DNA of 53,148 bases from Anaerolineae bacterium. Its GTDB lineage: Bacteria > Chloroflexota > Anaerolineae > Aggregatilineales > Aggregatilineaceae. The stretch spans positions 1 through 53,148 of the forward strand of contig JAHDWP010000023.1 of NCBI GenBank assembly GCA_023382715.1, read 5' to 3'. The translations under genes were made by a program, and so were the position numbers. A model generated the notes under the pieces. The model did not search any database. It was not told the DNA's origin and saw only the letters and a program-made list of their open reading frames with translations. Positions 8,566 to 19,032 of the stretch are shown one piece after another (within the stretch, counting starts at the first letter, position 1; the number at the start of each line of letters is the position of its first letter).

Positions 8566-11367
8566 ATGGGGGATGTTTTGCAAGACAAGTGGTATATCCT
8601 GTCGGCGGCGGAGACGCTGAGCCGGCTTGGCTCGGATGCCGAGCGCGGGCTGAGCGCCCAGGATGTGGCGCAGCGCCAGGCCGAGCATGGTAAGAATGAG
8701 CTGCCCAGCGATGCCGGCACGTCCATCTGGCAATTGCTGGTCAGCCAGTTCACCGATGTGATGGTCCTGGTGCTGATCGCCGCCGCCGCCATCTCAGTGG
8801 TCATTGGCGACATCAAAGACGCCATCGTCATCCTGGCCATCGTCGTGCTCAACGCGGCCCTCGGCTTCTTCCAGGAGTACCAGGCCGAGCAGGCCCTGGC
8901 CGCGCTCGGCGCCATGCAGACGCCGGTAGTGCGCGTCCGGCGCGAGGGGCATGTGCTGGAAGTCAGCGCGATCGAACTGGTGCCCGGCGACGTGGTGCTG
9001 CTCGAAGCGGGCGACCGCGTTCCCGCCGATGGGCGGCTGATCGAGGCGGTCAACCTGCAGATTGACGAGGCGGCCTTGACCGGCGAGTCTCTTGCGTCTG
9101 AGAAGAGCACAGAGGCTCTGGAAGACAGCGATCCGCCGCCCGCCGTCGCCGATCGCATCAATATGGCCTACATGGGCACTGCGGTCACCTATGGGCGGGC
9201 GATCATGGCGGTGACGGAGACCGGCCTCAAGACGCAGCTTGGCGCCATTGCCGCCCTGTTGCAGCGCGTGGAAGAAGGGCGCACGCCGCTGCAGGAACGG
9301 CTGGAACGCCTGGGGGTGATCCTGGCGGTAGCGGCGCTGATCGTCTGCGTGGTCGTTTTCATCACGGGCGTGATTCGCGGCGAGGATGTCGAGGAAATGC
9401 TGCTGACCGCCATCAGCCTGGCGGTAGCGGCCATCCCCGAAGGGCTGCCCGCCGTGATCACCATCGCCCTGGCGCTGGGTGCCCGGCGCATGGTGCGCCG
9501 CCACGCCCTGATCCGCAAGCTGCCCGCCGTCGAGACGCTCGGCTCGGTGTCGGTCATCTGCTCGGACAAGACGGGCACGCTGACCCGCAACGAGATGACC
9601 GCCACGCTAATCGGCCTGCCGGGGCGCGGCGACGTGACCGTAGGCGGCAGCGGCTATACGCCGGTGGGCGGCTTCTACGAGGACAAGCGCCAGATCAATG
9701 TCGTGGACGACACCGTGCTGGCGCGCATCCTCAAGGCTTCGGCGCTGTGCACGGATGCCTACCTAGAGCAGGCGGAAGGCAACGGGCATTGGGAAGTGGT
9801 CGGCGATACCACCGAGGGGGCGCTGCTGGTTGCTGCGCGTAAAGCGGGCTGGAGCCGCTCCGTGCTCGAAGACTCGCTGCCCCGCCAGGCGGAGCTGCCC
9901 TTCTCCTCCGAGCGCAAGGCGATGACGACCATTCACCAGCCGCACGGGCGCTTTGCGGCGGAGCTTTTTGAGAACGCGCCCTACGTCTCCTTCACCAAAG
10001 GCGCGCCCGATCAGCTTGTCGCCTGGGCCTCAGAGGAAGTGATGCCCGACGGCCCTCAACCGCTCACGGCGGAGCGCCGCCAGGCGTGGGGCCACAAGAT
10101 CGAGGAGCTGGCCAGTCAGGGCCTGCGCGTGATCGGCATCGGCTATCGCCCGCTGGAGACCATCCCCGCCGAGCTGACGCCCGAAACCCTGGAGCGCGAC
10201 CTGACTCTGCTCGGACTGATCGGCATTGTAGACCCGCCGCGCCCAGAGGCGAAAGAGGCGGTCAAGGTGGCCACCGACGCGGGCATCCGCACGGTCATGA
10301 TCACCGGCGACCACAAGCTGACGGCCACCGCCATCGCTCGCCAGCTCGGCATCTCCGGGCCGGACGACCGCGCCCTGACCGGCGTCGAGCTGGATCGCAT
10401 GAGCGACCAGGCGCTGCGCGACGTGGTGCTCGCAACGCCCGTCTACGCCCGCGTGTCGCCGGAGCACAAGCTGCGCGTGGTCGAGGCGTTGCAGTCGCAC
10501 GGCCAGATCGTGGCCATGACCGGCGACGGTGTGAATGACGCCCCCGCGCTCAAGCAGGCCAACATTGGCGTGGCCATGGGCATCACCGGCACCGACGTGA
10601 GCCAGGGCGCGGCAGATATGGTGCTCACCGACGACAACTTCGCCACCATCGTCGCCGCCGTCGAAGAGGGCCGCACGATCTACGACAATATCCGCAAGTT
10701 CATCCGCTACCTGCTGAGCACCAACGCCGGCGAGATCGTCACCATGTTCGTCGCGCTGCTGCTGGGCTTCCGCGTGCCGCTGCTGGCCATCCACATCCTG
10801 TGGATCAACCTGGTGACGGACGGCCTGCCAGCCATCGCCCTCGGCTTTGAGCCAAGCGAGCCGGATGTGATGAAACGCAAGCCGCGCCCGCCCCGCGAGA
10901 GCATCTTCGCGCACGGCCTGGGGTTACACGTGGTATGGGTCGGGTTGTGGATCGGCATCGTCACGCTGATCAGCTTTGCCTGGGCGCTCGACCGTCACGG
11001 CGGCGAGCTGTTCCACCCCGGCGAAGAAGCGCTGCTCGTCGCGCGCACCATGGCTTTCACCGTCCTGGCCCTGTTGCAGATCTTCCATGTGAGCGCCATT
11101 CACAGCGGCGAGGCGTCCTCTCTGCGCGTGCCGCTCAGCCGCAACAAGCTGTTGTGGGGCGCTGTGGTGCTCACCGCTGTGCTGCAAATGCTGGTCATCT
11201 ACGCGCCGTTCGCCCAGGATATTCTGAACACCACGACGCTGGATGCCGCCGAGCTGATCGTGGCCTGGTTGCTGGCCAGCACGCTCTTTGTGGCGGTGGA
11301 ATCTGAGAAGGCTCTGCGCCGCCGCCGCACGCGGCGCGAGGCCGCGCGGACCTCTACCGCTGCCTGA
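8566..11367 (+). CDS. P-type ATPase, calcium-transporting (IIA type)
   Basis: A 933-residue cation pump of the cytoplasmic membrane, normal in length for bacterial SERCA-like ATPases. Domains in order: N-terminal cation ATPase segment, actuator domain with TGES, M4 with PEGLP, phosphorylation motif DKTGTLT with Asp334, nucleotide domain with KGAPD, hinge [10 protein letters not shown], and M5-M10. Residues matching both SERCA calcium sites are present: the Glu of PEGLP, NAGE in M5, and NLVTDGLPA in M6 (Asn and Asp). I therefore favour Ca2+ efflux over Na+/K+ or H+ transport. ATG 8566 is preceded by AAAGGGA. It is monocistronic with its own promoter, and a palindromic repeat lies 29 nt after the stop. 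Confidence 0.9.
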   Translation: MGDVLQDKWYILSAAETLSRLGSDAERGLSAQDVAQRQAEHGKNELPSDAGTSIWQLLVSQFTDVMVLVLIAAAAISVVIGDIKDAIVILAIVVLNAALGFFQEYQAEQALAALGAMQTPVVRVRREGHVLEVSAIELVPGDVVLLEAGDRVPADGRLIEAVNLQIDEAALTGESLASEKSTEALEDSDPPPAVADRINMAYMGTAVTYGRAIMAVTETGLKTQLGAIAALLQRVEEGRTPLQERLERLGVILAVAALIVCVVVFITGVIRGEDVEEMLLTAISLAVAAIPEGLPAVITIALALGARRMVRRHALIRKLPAVETLGSVSVICSDKTGTLTRNEMTATLIGLPGRGDVTVGGSGYTPVGGFYEDKRQINVVDDTVLARILKASALCTDAYLEQAEGNGHWEVVGDTTEGALLVAARKAGWSRSVLEDSLPRQAELPFSSERKAMTTIHQPHGRFAAELFENAPYVSFTKGAPDQLVAWASEEVMPDGPQPLTAERRQAWGHKIEELASQGLRVIGIGYRPLETIPAELTPETLERDLTLLGLIGIVDPPRPEAKEAVKVATDAGIRTVMITGDHKLTATAIARQLGISGPDDRALTGVELDRMSDQALRDVVLATPVYARVSPEHKLRVVEALQSHGQIVAMTGDGVNDAPALKQANIGVAMGITGTDVSQGAADMVLTDDNFATIVAAVEEGRTIYDNIRKFIRYLLSTNAGEIVTMFVALLLGFRVPLLAIHILWINLVTDGLPAIALGFEPSEPDVMKRKPRPPRESIFAHGLGLHVVWVGLWIGIVTLISFAWALDRHGGELFHPGEEALLVARTMAFTVLALLQIFHVSAIHSGEASSLRVPLSRNKLLWGAVVLTAVLQMLVIYAPFAQDILNTTTLDAAELIVAWLLASTLFVAVESEKALRRRRTRREAARTSTAA

Positions 11368-11396
11368 TACAGGGTCTGGTGCTGCACAAGACCAGA

Positions 11397-11432
11397 CAGG
11401 CTTCGGAAGCCTCTGAAGGCTTCCGAAGCCTG
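11397..11432. repeat. Family A palindrome, covarying copy
   Basis: Arms caggcttcggaagcct and aggcttccgaagcctg (16 bp perfect) with loop ctga. Relative to the 2591 copy, four or more arm positions differ and each change is matched on the opposite arm. Confidence 0.85.
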
Positions 11433-11457
11433 CCCCCCGAACGCCCCGGCACAGAAA

Positions 11458-11491
11458 CGTATGCGGCCATACGCCCCTGCGAAACCCGCGC
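11458..11491. repeat. Degenerate family B palindrome
   Basis: Contains cgtatg-cggc-catacg followed by cccctgcgaaa, matching the right half of the complete copy at 32210-32241. The left cgcagggg arm is lost. Confidence 0.45.
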
Positions 11492-11552
11492 CTTGCCCCG
11501 CGTCCGGCAAGTCGCTGACGGCCTGCGCGCCCCCCCTCCTTAGCTCGCACCC

Positions 11553-11581
11553 TTGTCAGCGACCCGCCGGGCGAGTATACT
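11553..11581 (+). promoter_or_regulatory. Promoter of tRNA-Pro (TTGTCA-N17-TATACT)
   Basis: TTGTCA at 11553-11558, a 17-bp spacer and TATACT at 11576-11581, 14 nt before the mature tRNA. Identical hexamers and spacing serve tRNA-Cys. Confidence 0.8.
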
Positions 11582-11595
11582 AGCGCCTATCCATG

Positions 11596-11669
11596 CGGGG
11601 TGTAGCGCAGTTGGCCAGCGCGCTGCGTTTGGGACGCAGAGGTCCCCGGTTCAAGTCCGGGCACCCCGA
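11596..11669 (+). tRNA. tRNA-Pro (TGG)
   Basis: A 74-nt cloverleaf: acceptor CGGGGTG with CACCCCG, D-loop with AGTTGG, anticodon stem ctgcg/cgcag around TTTGGGA giving anticodon TGG, T-loop TTCAAGT. Discriminator A; CCA not encoded. Confidence 0.95.
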
Positions 11670-11689
11670 CTAGCCCGCAGGCCCCTGAG

Positions 11690-11720
11690 CGCCCGAACGC
11701 CGCACGTTCGGGCGGCTTTG
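11690..11720 (+). terminator. Intrinsic terminator of tRNA-Pro
   Basis: Ten-base arms cgcccgaacg (11690-11699) and cgttcgggcg (11705-11714) with a 5-nt loop, followed by a short T-rich tail (gctttgtt). Confidence 0.8.
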
Positions 11721-11811
11721 TTCTGAGGGCCAGGGAGCGAGAAGCTCTGGCACGGACTCGCGGGACGGGGCGAAAGTCTCCATCGCCCGCAACAATCAGT
11801 CTACTCCGCCG

Positions 11812-11817
11812 TATAAT
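11812..11817 (+). promoter_or_regulatory. Putative -10 of the ABC exporter operon
   Basis: A perfect TATAAT; the best -35 at 17 bp is the poor GCAACA. It would leave a leader of about 100 nt before ATG 11924. Confidence 0.4.
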
Positions 11818-11923
11818 GTTATGGCGTGGCCTCCGACCGCAAGGCACGTTCCCGATCCGGGCGCTTGACGTGCGGGCGAGCGCCGCACACCATCTGCATC
11901 AGATACCAGAAGGCGAACCCACC

Positions 11924-12715
<792 letters not shown>

Positions 12716-12727
12716 CAGGAGGCGGCC

Positions 12728-15670
12728 ATGATCGAACAGCTCAGGTTCTACGCTCGCCACTCGCTCAACGATCTGCGCGTCAACAAGCAGCGCACGCTGT
12801 TCGCCCTGTTGTGCATCGCGGCGGGCGTGGCGGCCATCGTCAGCCTGCAAACGCTCGGCGTGATGATCGAAGACACGCTGACCGGCAGCCTGCAGGAGAG
12901 CAACAAGAGCGACATCCGCCTCAGCGTGTCCTACGTCGAGTCTTCTAGCCGCTTGCAGCGCGGTGAAGACGAGGGCGTGATCGCGCCGAGCGGCATGTTC
13001 GGCGGCAATATCTTCACCCCCGAGGGTATACAGATCGTCGGCGACTGGTTCGCCGAGCACTACCCTGGCACCACCATCACCTATCTCCAGGCACTCGGCG
13101 GCCCTTCTTCCGGCATGACGATCAGCAATCCGCGCAACGACAGCGAGCAGACGTTCGTCTCGCCCTTCATCGTCGAAGTGGATCGCTACCCGCTCTATGG
13201 TGCGCGTAAAACCGAGGACGGCACGCCGCTGAGCGAGCTGATCCAGGCCCCAACCGACATCGTGATCAGCCGCAACCTGGCCGATACGCTCGACGCCCAG
13301 GTTGGTGATACGCTGGCCCTGGCCGGAGCCAACGAGCGCTTCACGCTGCGCGGCGTCGTGCCTACCTCTGAAGAAGGCGGTTTCGAGAACATCACCGGCA
13401 ACCTGATCGGCTACTACTTCCTCGACGTGTCCGCCGTGCCGCTGTTCAACGGCGGCCTCTCGGAGGGAGCTACTGAAATCTACGTGCGCCTGGGCGACCC
13501 GGCGCAGGTCGAGTCGGCGACGCGCGCCCTGCATGTACGCTTCCCCTATGTGGACTCGACCAACACTGTTGACCTGGAGGAGATGAACAGCGACATCTCT
13601 GACGCCATCAACCAACTGGTGGTGATCATGGGGCTGGTCTCGCTGTTGATCGGCGGCATCGGTATCGTCAATACCATGCTGGTCATCGTCAGCCGGCGCA
13701 CGACCGAAGTGGCCGTGCTGAAGACCATCGGCCTGGAGGCTGAGCAGATCACCGCCCTGTTCCTGGTCGAGGCGGCGCTGATGGGCATCGTCGGCAGCCT
13801 GCTCGGGATCATCCTGGGCTGGGCGGCTGCCTTTGTCATCAAGGGCGTGGCCGAGAACTTCCTGGCCCAGACGCTCACCTTCCGCATCACGCTCGCCCCG
13901 CCGATCACCGGCTTCATCGTCGGCATCATCGTCACGGTGATCTTCGGCTTCCTGCCGACGCTGGCCGCCGGGCAGGTGCGCCCCAACCTGGTGCTGCGCC
14001 CGACGGACACGGTGGTGCCGCGCGCCGGGCGCGCTCGCTCGTTCGCTGCGCTGCTGTTCGTCATGCTGGCCATCAGTCTGGTCGCTCAGCCACTGATCAA
14101 TGACCTGCTCTCAGAGCAGGCGATTCGCACGGCAGCGATGGGCGTGGGCGGGTTCCTGGGCCTGCTGATGGGTCTGACCATGCTGGCGGGCGGGTTGTTT
14201 GCCGGCTGGACGCGGCGCAAGCTCTGGCGACGCCTGCTGCGCTGGGCGCTGATGGTACCTGGCCTGCCGCTGCTGGGGGCCGCCTTCGGCTATGCCGTGC
14301 CCGCCCTGCTGATCCTGTTCAGCACTTTCATCGCCGTCGCCGTGCTGTACGCCGTGCTGTGGGTGATCATCTGGCTGGTGGGGCGCTTCCTGCCCACCTG
14401 GCGGCTGGTGGACCTCAAGCTGGCGCTGCGGGCGATGCAGACCAACAAAGGGCGTGCGGCTTCCACGCTGCTGGCGCTGGTGGTGGGCGTCTTCACGCTC
14501 AGCCTGATCACCATGCTGGCCACGGCCATCACCAACCGCTTCGAGCAGGTGCTCGAAAACGAAGTGGGCGGCAACGTGATCATCTTCGCCGCCGGCGCGG
14601 GCGACGCGCTCAGCGCCGTCGAGTCCCGGCTGGAGGAGATGGAGGGCGTGCGCAGTTACTCGGCGATGGGCATCTACAGCACCAACCTGGTCTCGGCGAC
14701 CGACGTCAGCACCAACCAGGTGCTGACCCTCGACCAGCTCATATCTCGCGCCCGCCAGAGCGAATCCGGCACTGCCGATACGCTGAGCTGGATGTTCACC
14801 AGCATTGACGCGCGCGGCGTGGTGTCGAACCTGCCCGATGTCGAGTTCTACCAGGGCCGCCAGCTCAACGCCGCCGATACAGGCCCCTGGGACAGCGACG
14901 CCGGCGAATACCCGCCCATCGTCATCTCAGCCACGACAGAGGTCATCGCTGCCGGGCTGGAAGTGGGCGACCAACTGCTGCTCGAATTCACGTCGCCGGT
15001 AGGCCGACCCGCTGACGGCGAGCGCCGGCTCGTCCGCTTCGAAATCGTGGGCATGATAGACCGGCGCATGAGCGGGGTGCAGGTTAACTTCGGCTCGTCC
15101 AGCTACGCGCCGAACAGCGCCTTCCCAGCCGGCCTGCGGCCCGACTCGGTGAGCGCCATCGTGGACATCGAGGAGACGCAGATTCGCACCCTGCGCCAGA
15201 GCATGAGCGAGATTCCGCTGGCCTTTGTCATGGAAACGAAGCTGCTCAACGACCTGCTGAACCGCATCCTCGACCAGTTCACGTCGTTCCCCATCCTGGT
15301 GGCGGCGCTGGCCCTGGTTGTGGGCGGCATCGTCATCGCCAACTCGGTGGCGCTGGCTACCCTGGAGCGCCGCCGCGAGATCGCCATCATGAAGGCGGTC
15401 GGTCTGCAGCGCGAGCGCGTGCTCGGTATGCTGCTGCTGGAGTACGGGCTGATGGGGCTGATCGGCGGGCTGATCGGCGTTGGCCTGGGCGGGATCGGCC
15501 TGCTGTTCCTGCTGATCTCGGCGTTCGGCGGCGACCTGGGTCGCTCGATTCCCTACATGACCGCCCTGCAACTGATGGCGCTGTGCGTGCTGATCGCGCT
15601 CGCTGCGGCAGTCCTGACAGCGTGGCGCGCTTCGGGCGAGAAGCCGCTCAACGTCCTGCGCTACGAGTGA
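12728..15670 (+). CDS. Double FtsX-type ABC permease
   Basis: A 980-residue membrane protein with two tandem FtsX/MacB halves. Half 1 has an N-terminal helix (about 20-40), an extracytoplasmic MacB-like domain (45-290) and three helices (about 300-415). Several further helices (about 435-565) join it to half 2, with an entry helix near 585-605, a second external domain (610-845) and three final helices (about 855-970). The conserved cytoplasmic loop with MKAVGLQRERVLGML lies near 890, its first-half counterpart reading LKTIGLEAEQITALFL. One gene thus supplies what MacB systems assemble as a dimer. AGGAGG precedes ATG 12728. It is likely translated with the ATPase; export of a lipid, peptide or drug is inferred. 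Confidence 0.85.
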   Translation: MIEQLRFYARHSLNDLRVNKQRTLFALLCIAAGVAAIVSLQTLGVMIEDTLTGSLQESNKSDIRLSVSYVESSSRLQRGEDEGVIAPSGMFGGNIFTPEGIQIVGDWFAEHYPGTTITYLQALGGPSSGMTISNPRNDSEQTFVSPFIVEVDRYPLYGARKTEDGTPLSELIQAPTDIVISRNLADTLDAQVGDTLALAGANERFTLRGVVPTSEEGGFENITGNLIGYYFLDVSAVPLFNGGLSEGATEIYVRLGDPAQVESATRALHVRFPYVDSTNTVDLEEMNSDISDAINQLVVIMGLVSLLIGGIGIVNTMLVIVSRRTTEVAVLKTIGLEAEQITALFLVEAALMGIVGSLLGIILGWAAAFVIKGVAENFLAQTLTFRITLAPPITGFIVGIIVTVIFGFLPTLAAGQVRPNLVLRPTDTVVPRAGRARSFAALLFVMLAISLVAQPLINDLLSEQAIRTAAMGVGGFLGLLMGLTMLAGGLFAGWTRRKLWRRLLRWALMVPGLPLLGAAFGYAVPALLILFSTFIAVAVLYAVLWVIIWLVGRFLPTWRLVDLKLALRAMQTNKGRAASTLLALVVGVFTLSLITMLATAITNRFEQVLENEVGGNVIIFAAGAGDALSAVESRLEEMEGVRSYSAMGIYSTNLVSATDVSTNQVLTLDQLISRARQSESGTADTLSWMFTSIDARGVVSNLPDVEFYQGRQLNAADTGPWDSDAGEYPPIVISATTEVIAAGLEVGDQLLLEFTSPVGRPADGERRLVRFEIVGMIDRRMSGVQVNFGSSSYAPNSAFPAGLRPDSVSAIVDIEETQIRTLRQSMSEIPLAFVMETKLLNDLLNRILDQFTSFPILVAALALVVGGIVIANSVALATLERRREIAIMKAVGLQRERVLGMLLLEYGLMGLIGGLIGVGLGGIGLLFLLISAFGGDLGRSIPYMTALQLMALCVLIALAAAVLTAWRASGEKPLNVLRYE

Positions 15671-15718
15671 TGCCCAGGCCGTTGGGGCCTGGCCGCGAAA
15701 ATCTGATGAGACCAATCG

Positions 15719-15746
15719 CAGGGGAGAGTTTGCAAACTCTCCCCTG
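15719..15746. repeat. Family B palindrome (CAGGGGAG...CTCCCCTG)
   Basis: Arms caggggagagttt and aaactctcccctg are perfect complements around gc. It lies 49 nt after the permease stop; a weaker hairpin (ccaggcc/ggcctgg, about 15674-15692) precedes it. Neither is followed by a T-run. Confidence 0.8.
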
Positions 15747-16173
15747 TAAATGAAGCGCAGCAGAGCAGCGGCCCTACCGCCTGAGGAGAAGCTGTTTCCC
15801 CCTCACCCCAAACCCCTCCTCCACAAGGGGGGAGGGGCTGAAGGTCTGCGCTCTTCTCCCTTCCCCCCTCGTGGGGGAAGGGCGGGGATGGGGGGCAAGG
15901 GCTGGCGCACGACTTGCCGAGCGGGGGGCGGTGACCTCACCCCCAGCCGCGCTACGCTTGGCTTGCCCCCTCTCCGCGTGTGGAGAGGGGGCGGCGAGGC
16001 GCGTCAGCGCCGCGCGGGGGTGAGGTAAGTCAGGGCGCTGTTTCCCCCTCACCCCAAACCCCTCCCTCACAAGGGGGAGGGGCCTGGCTGCCGCGCGGCG
16101 GTTTATAATGCGGGCACCCCGCGAGGTGATGTAAGTCGCGGCGCGGGCCTTTCCACGGGGTCTTTGGGCGATC
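15747..16173. repeat. Composite GC-rich repeat tract
   Basis: No gene is seen. A two-hairpin element spans about 15790-15899 (cccctcctcc...ggggagggg, then cccttcccc...ggggaaggg); a second hairpin type is at 15969-15993 (cccctctccgcgtgtggagagggg); a half element is at 16036-16088 beginning with the same gctgtttccccctcacccc as 15791. A TATAAT at 16104-16109 is a possible -10 for the hydrolase gene. Confidence 0.75.
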
Positions 16174-17082
16174 ATGAGCGCGTCCCTCCAATTCCCAGTG
16201 AAGCATCGCCGCTGGCGGCGAACGCTGGCCCTGGCCGCGCTCGCCGTCGCGCTGACCGTCTTTGCTGTGCCCTCCCTGCTCGGCTTCGCGACCGCCTACC
16301 GCCTGCTCTACGCGCCCTGTGACGAGGATGGGCGCTCGCCGGGCGATTTCGGCCACGCCTGGGAGGACGTGACCATCGCCGGGCGCGCCGGGAGCTTCCG
16401 CGCCACCTTCATCCCCGGTACGAACGGCGCGGCGGTGATCCTCCCGCCGGCGGCGGCGAGCGGGCGCGGCAACCGCCTGCACGAAGCCGACGTGCTGGTC
16501 CGGCACGGCTACGCGGTGCTCGTCTTCGAGTCGCGGCGCTGCGCCGGGATGGGGCCGCTCAGCCTGGGCTACCGCGAGATCGGCGAGGTGGGCGATGCGC
16601 TGGCCTACCTGGAGGCGCGCGCGGACGTGAACCCGGCGCAAATCGGCGTGCTCGGCTTTTCGTCGGCGGGGGCGACGGCGGTGATGGCCGCCGCGCGCTA
16701 CCCGGCGCTGCGCGCAGTGATCGCCGAGGGCGGCTACGGCGACTTTGCCGAGGGCGCGCTGGCGCTGGGCACCGGCGGCCCGCTGGAAGTGCTCTACAAG
16801 GAGGCAATCGCCCTCAGCTACCGCTTGCTTAGCGGCGTAGAACTTGCTAAGCTGAGTCCGCAATCTGTGATCGGGCAGATCGCCCCGCGCCCGGTGCTGC
16901 TCATTTACGGGAGCCGCGAGCGCAGCCTGGACGGGGCGCGGGCGCAGTTTGCCGCCGCCGGCGCGAACGTCGCGTTATGGATCGTGGACGGGGCCGGACA
17001 TGGCGACTACCTGGCCGTCGCGCCGGAAGAGTACGAGGCGCGCGTGATCGCCTTTTTCGACGCGGCGTTGCTGGGGCGGTGA
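16174..17082 (+). CDS. Membrane-anchored alpha/beta hydrolase
   Basis: A 302-residue protein with an N-terminal signal anchor (about 18-42 after a basic KHRRWRR), so the catalytic domain is probably outside the membrane. The hydrolase fold is indicated by GFSSAG at 161-166 with nucleophile candidate Ser163 (the usual GxSxG reads GxSxA), an acidic residue after strand 6 in YGSRERSLD (Glu249 or Asp253) and His276 in GAGHGDY. It resembles dienelactone hydrolase or acyl-aminoacyl peptidase-like families; substrate unknown. The start at 16174 lacks a clear Shine-Dalgarno. It is followed 35 bp later by the isoaspartyl peptidase gene, probably co-transcribed. Confidence 0.75.
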   Translation: MSASLQFPVKHRRWRRTLALAALAVALTVFAVPSLLGFATAYRLLYAPCDEDGRSPGDFGHAWEDVTIAGRAGSFRATFIPGTNGAAVILPPAAASGRGNRLHEADVLVRHGYAVLVFESRRCAGMGPLSLGYREIGEVGDALAYLEARADVNPAQIGVLGFSSAGATAVMAAARYPALRAVIAEGGYGDFAEGALALGTGGPLEVLYKEAIALSYRLLSGVELAKLSPQSVIGQIAPRPVLLIYGSRERSLDGARAQFAAAGANVALWIVDGAGHGDYLAVAPEEYEARVIAFFDAALLGR

Positions 17083-17117
17083 GAGAACCAATAACCAACC
17101 ACCACTCACGAAAGGAA

Positions 17118-18029
17118 ATGCCGGTGATCCCACGCATCATCGTTCATGGCGGGGCCTGGAAGATCGCCGAGGAGACGCACGCCGACCACGTCGCCGGGGC
17201 GCGCGCCGCCGCCGAAGCCGGCTGGGCGATCCTGGCAGCGGGTGGATCGGCGCTGGACGCGGTCGAGCGGGCGGTGATCGTCATGGAAGACGACCCCACC
17301 TTCGACGCGGGGGTGGGCAGCGTGCTCAACCGCGCCGGCGAAATCGAGATGGACGCCATCATCATGGACGGGCGCACCCTCCGGCTGGGCGCGGTCGCCG
17401 CCGTGCGCGGCATCACCAATCCCATCCGGCTGGCGCGGATGCTCTTCGACGACACCGATCACAGCCTGCTGGTCGGCGAAGGGGCGCGCCGCTTCGCCGA
17501 AGCAAAAGGCATGCGGCTGGCCGCCCAGGCCGAGCTGACCGTGCCGCGCGAGATCGAGCGCTTCCTGCGCCTGCAAAAGATGCCGGACTATCGCCTGTCT
17601 CACGAGTTCACGCCGGACCCGCAGGGCACGGTCGGCGCGGTGGCCATTGACGCCGAGGGGCACGTCGCGGCGGCCACTTCGACCGGCGGCGTGGCCTATA
17701 AGATGCCGGGGCGCGTCGGCGACTCGCCCCTGGTCGGGTCGGGCGCTTACGCCGACGACCTGAGTGGCGCGGCGTCGGCCACCGGGCATGGCGAGAGCAT
17801 CATGCGCGTGGTGCTGTGCAAGACGGCCACCGACGCCGTCGCGCACGGGCTGAGCATTCAACAGGCCGCCGACCAGGCCATTCGCATCATGTTCGAGCGC
17901 ACTGGCGGCTATGGCGGGCTGATCCTGGTGGATGGCCAGGGGCAGTTCGCCTTCGCCTACAACACGCCGCATATGACCGTCGCCTGGACGGACGAGGATG
18001 GCCGCGTCCACGCCCGCATCAAGGCGTGA
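17118..18029 (+). CDS. Isoaspartyl peptidase / L-asparaginase (T2 family)
   Basis: An Ntn hydrolase that removes isoaspartyl or asparaginyl residues, salvaging damaged peptides. The N-terminal IIVHGGAW and the segment GTVGAVAIDAEGHVAAA mark the family. The precursor should self-cleave between Gly170 and Thr171 to free the catalytic Thr, and the following TSTGG and GDSPLVGSGAYAD match the substrate pocket. Total length about 303 is normal. ATG 17118 overlaps the likely Shine-Dalgarno (AAAGGA, 17111-17116), so GTG at 17124, 7 nt from that site, may be the true start. A lipoprotein gene follows 26 bp later. Confidence 0.9.
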   Translation: MPVIPRIIVHGGAWKIAEETHADHVAGARAAAEAGWAILAAGGSALDAVERAVIVMEDDPTFDAGVGSVLNRAGEIEMDAIIMDGRTLRLGAVAAVRGITNPIRLARMLFDDTDHSLLVGEGARRFAEAKGMRLAAQAELTVPREIERFLRLQKMPDYRLSHEFTPDPQGTVGAVAIDAEGHVAAATSTGGVAYKMPGRVGDSPLVGSGAYADDLSGAASATGHGESIMRVVLCKTATDAVAHGLSIQQAADQAIRIMFERTGGYGGLILVDGQGQFAFAYNTPHMTVAWTDEDGRVHARIKA

Positions 18030-18055
18030 GGCGAGCCAGGGGAGAGGAGAGGCGC

Positions 18056-18931
18056 ATGAACCGGCGGCGGGCAGTGGGAGCGGTGATCGGGCTGGTGGCA
18101 GGGCTGCTTTCCGGCTGCGGGCTGCTGCAGGACGCCCCGCCGACCGTCACGCCGATCTACATCACGGCCACGCCGGAGCCGGTGATTGTGCCCATCGTCG
18201 CCACCGAGACGCCGGCAGCCACGCCTGTCCTGGCAGAGACCAGCGCGGCGCTGCTGCCCACGCGCGGCCCGGAGCGCACGGCGACCTTCACTCCGCCGCC
18301 GCCCATCACCCAGACGCCCACCTTCACCCCCACTGCGACTGATACGCCGGTCACGCCGGGGCCGGTCGTTTATGCGCCGGTGGGCGGGGTGGCAGGCGCG
18401 GGCGGTGCGGGGATCGCCATCGGCAGCGGGAGCGGGAGCAGCGGCGGGACGGGCTGCGCCAGCGTGCCCGGCGGCGCGCTCGGCGCGCTCTACCAGAGCG
18501 ACCCGTCCATTGCGGTGGCGATTGGCTGCCCGCTGGCCGGCGCGCCGAACGCGGTGGACAGCGCCTACCAGCCCTTCCAGAACGGACTGATGGTCTGGGT
18601 GGCCGCGCCGGGGCAGTCGCTCATCTACGCCCTCTATGGCAACGGCACCTACCAGCGCTTCAACGACACGTTCCTCGAAGGCGTGGACCCCAGCAGCGGC
18701 GGAGCCGTCCCACCGCCGGGACTGCTGGAGCCGGTGCGCGGCTTCGGCAAGGTCTGGCGCGAGAATCCGTCGGCGCGCGATACGCTCGGCTGGGCCTTGA
18801 CCGGCGAGAGCGGCGGCACGGCGGAGATTCTGCTCTTCGAGCGCGGCGAGATGCTGCGCGTGCCGCAGTCCGGGCAGACGTATATCCTGATCACCGGCGC
18901 GCCGGGCACGTGGAGCGCGCGGGCGGGGTGA
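18056..18931 (+). CDS. Lipoprotein with Thr/Pro-rich linker and LGFP-like C-terminus
   Basis: A 291-residue predicted lipoprotein: a basic N-terminus, hydrophobic stretch and lipobox LSGC with acylated Cys21. A Thr/Pro/Ala-rich linker (about 28-108) and a Gly/Ser-rich stretch (115-140) extend the C-terminal domain (142-291) from the membrane. That domain has repeated short blocks of the form RDTLGWALTGE followed by a line such as LLFERGEML, reminiscent of LGFP-type wall-associated repeats. GGAGAGGAG stands before the ATG. Function unknown; attachment to the cell surface is the likely theme. It probably belongs to the operon starting at 16174. Confidence 0.75.
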   Translation: MNRRRAVGAVIGLVAGLLSGCGLLQDAPPTVTPIYITATPEPVIVPIVATETPAATPVLAETSAALLPTRGPERTATFTPPPPITQTPTFTPTATDTPVTPGPVVYAPVGGVAGAGGAGIAIGSGSGSSGGTGCASVPGGALGALYQSDPSIAVAIGCPLAGAPNAVDSAYQPFQNGLMVWVAAPGQSLIYALYGNGTYQRFNDTFLEGVDPSSGGAVPPPGLLEPVRGFGKVWRENPSARDTLGWALTGESGGTAEILLFERGEMLRVPQSGQTYILITGAPGTWSARAG

Positions 18932-18935
18932 GGGC

Positions 18936-19008
18936 GATCAGCGATCAGCTTTCAGCCGCCAGCGGGGGCCGAATTCAGGTGGTTTTTGCTGGTGGCTGAT
19001 CGCTGAGG
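18936..19008. repeat. Inverted heptamer arrays (GATCAGC / GCTGATC)
   Basis: Heptamers GATCAGC, GATCAGC, TTTCAGC, CGCCAGC (18936-18963) face GCTGGTG, GCTGATC, GCTGAGG (18988-19008) in opposite orientation, in the gap before the C39-like gene. Confidence 0.75.
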
Positions 19009-19032
19009 GTTGTCAGCATAGGAGCGAATACG

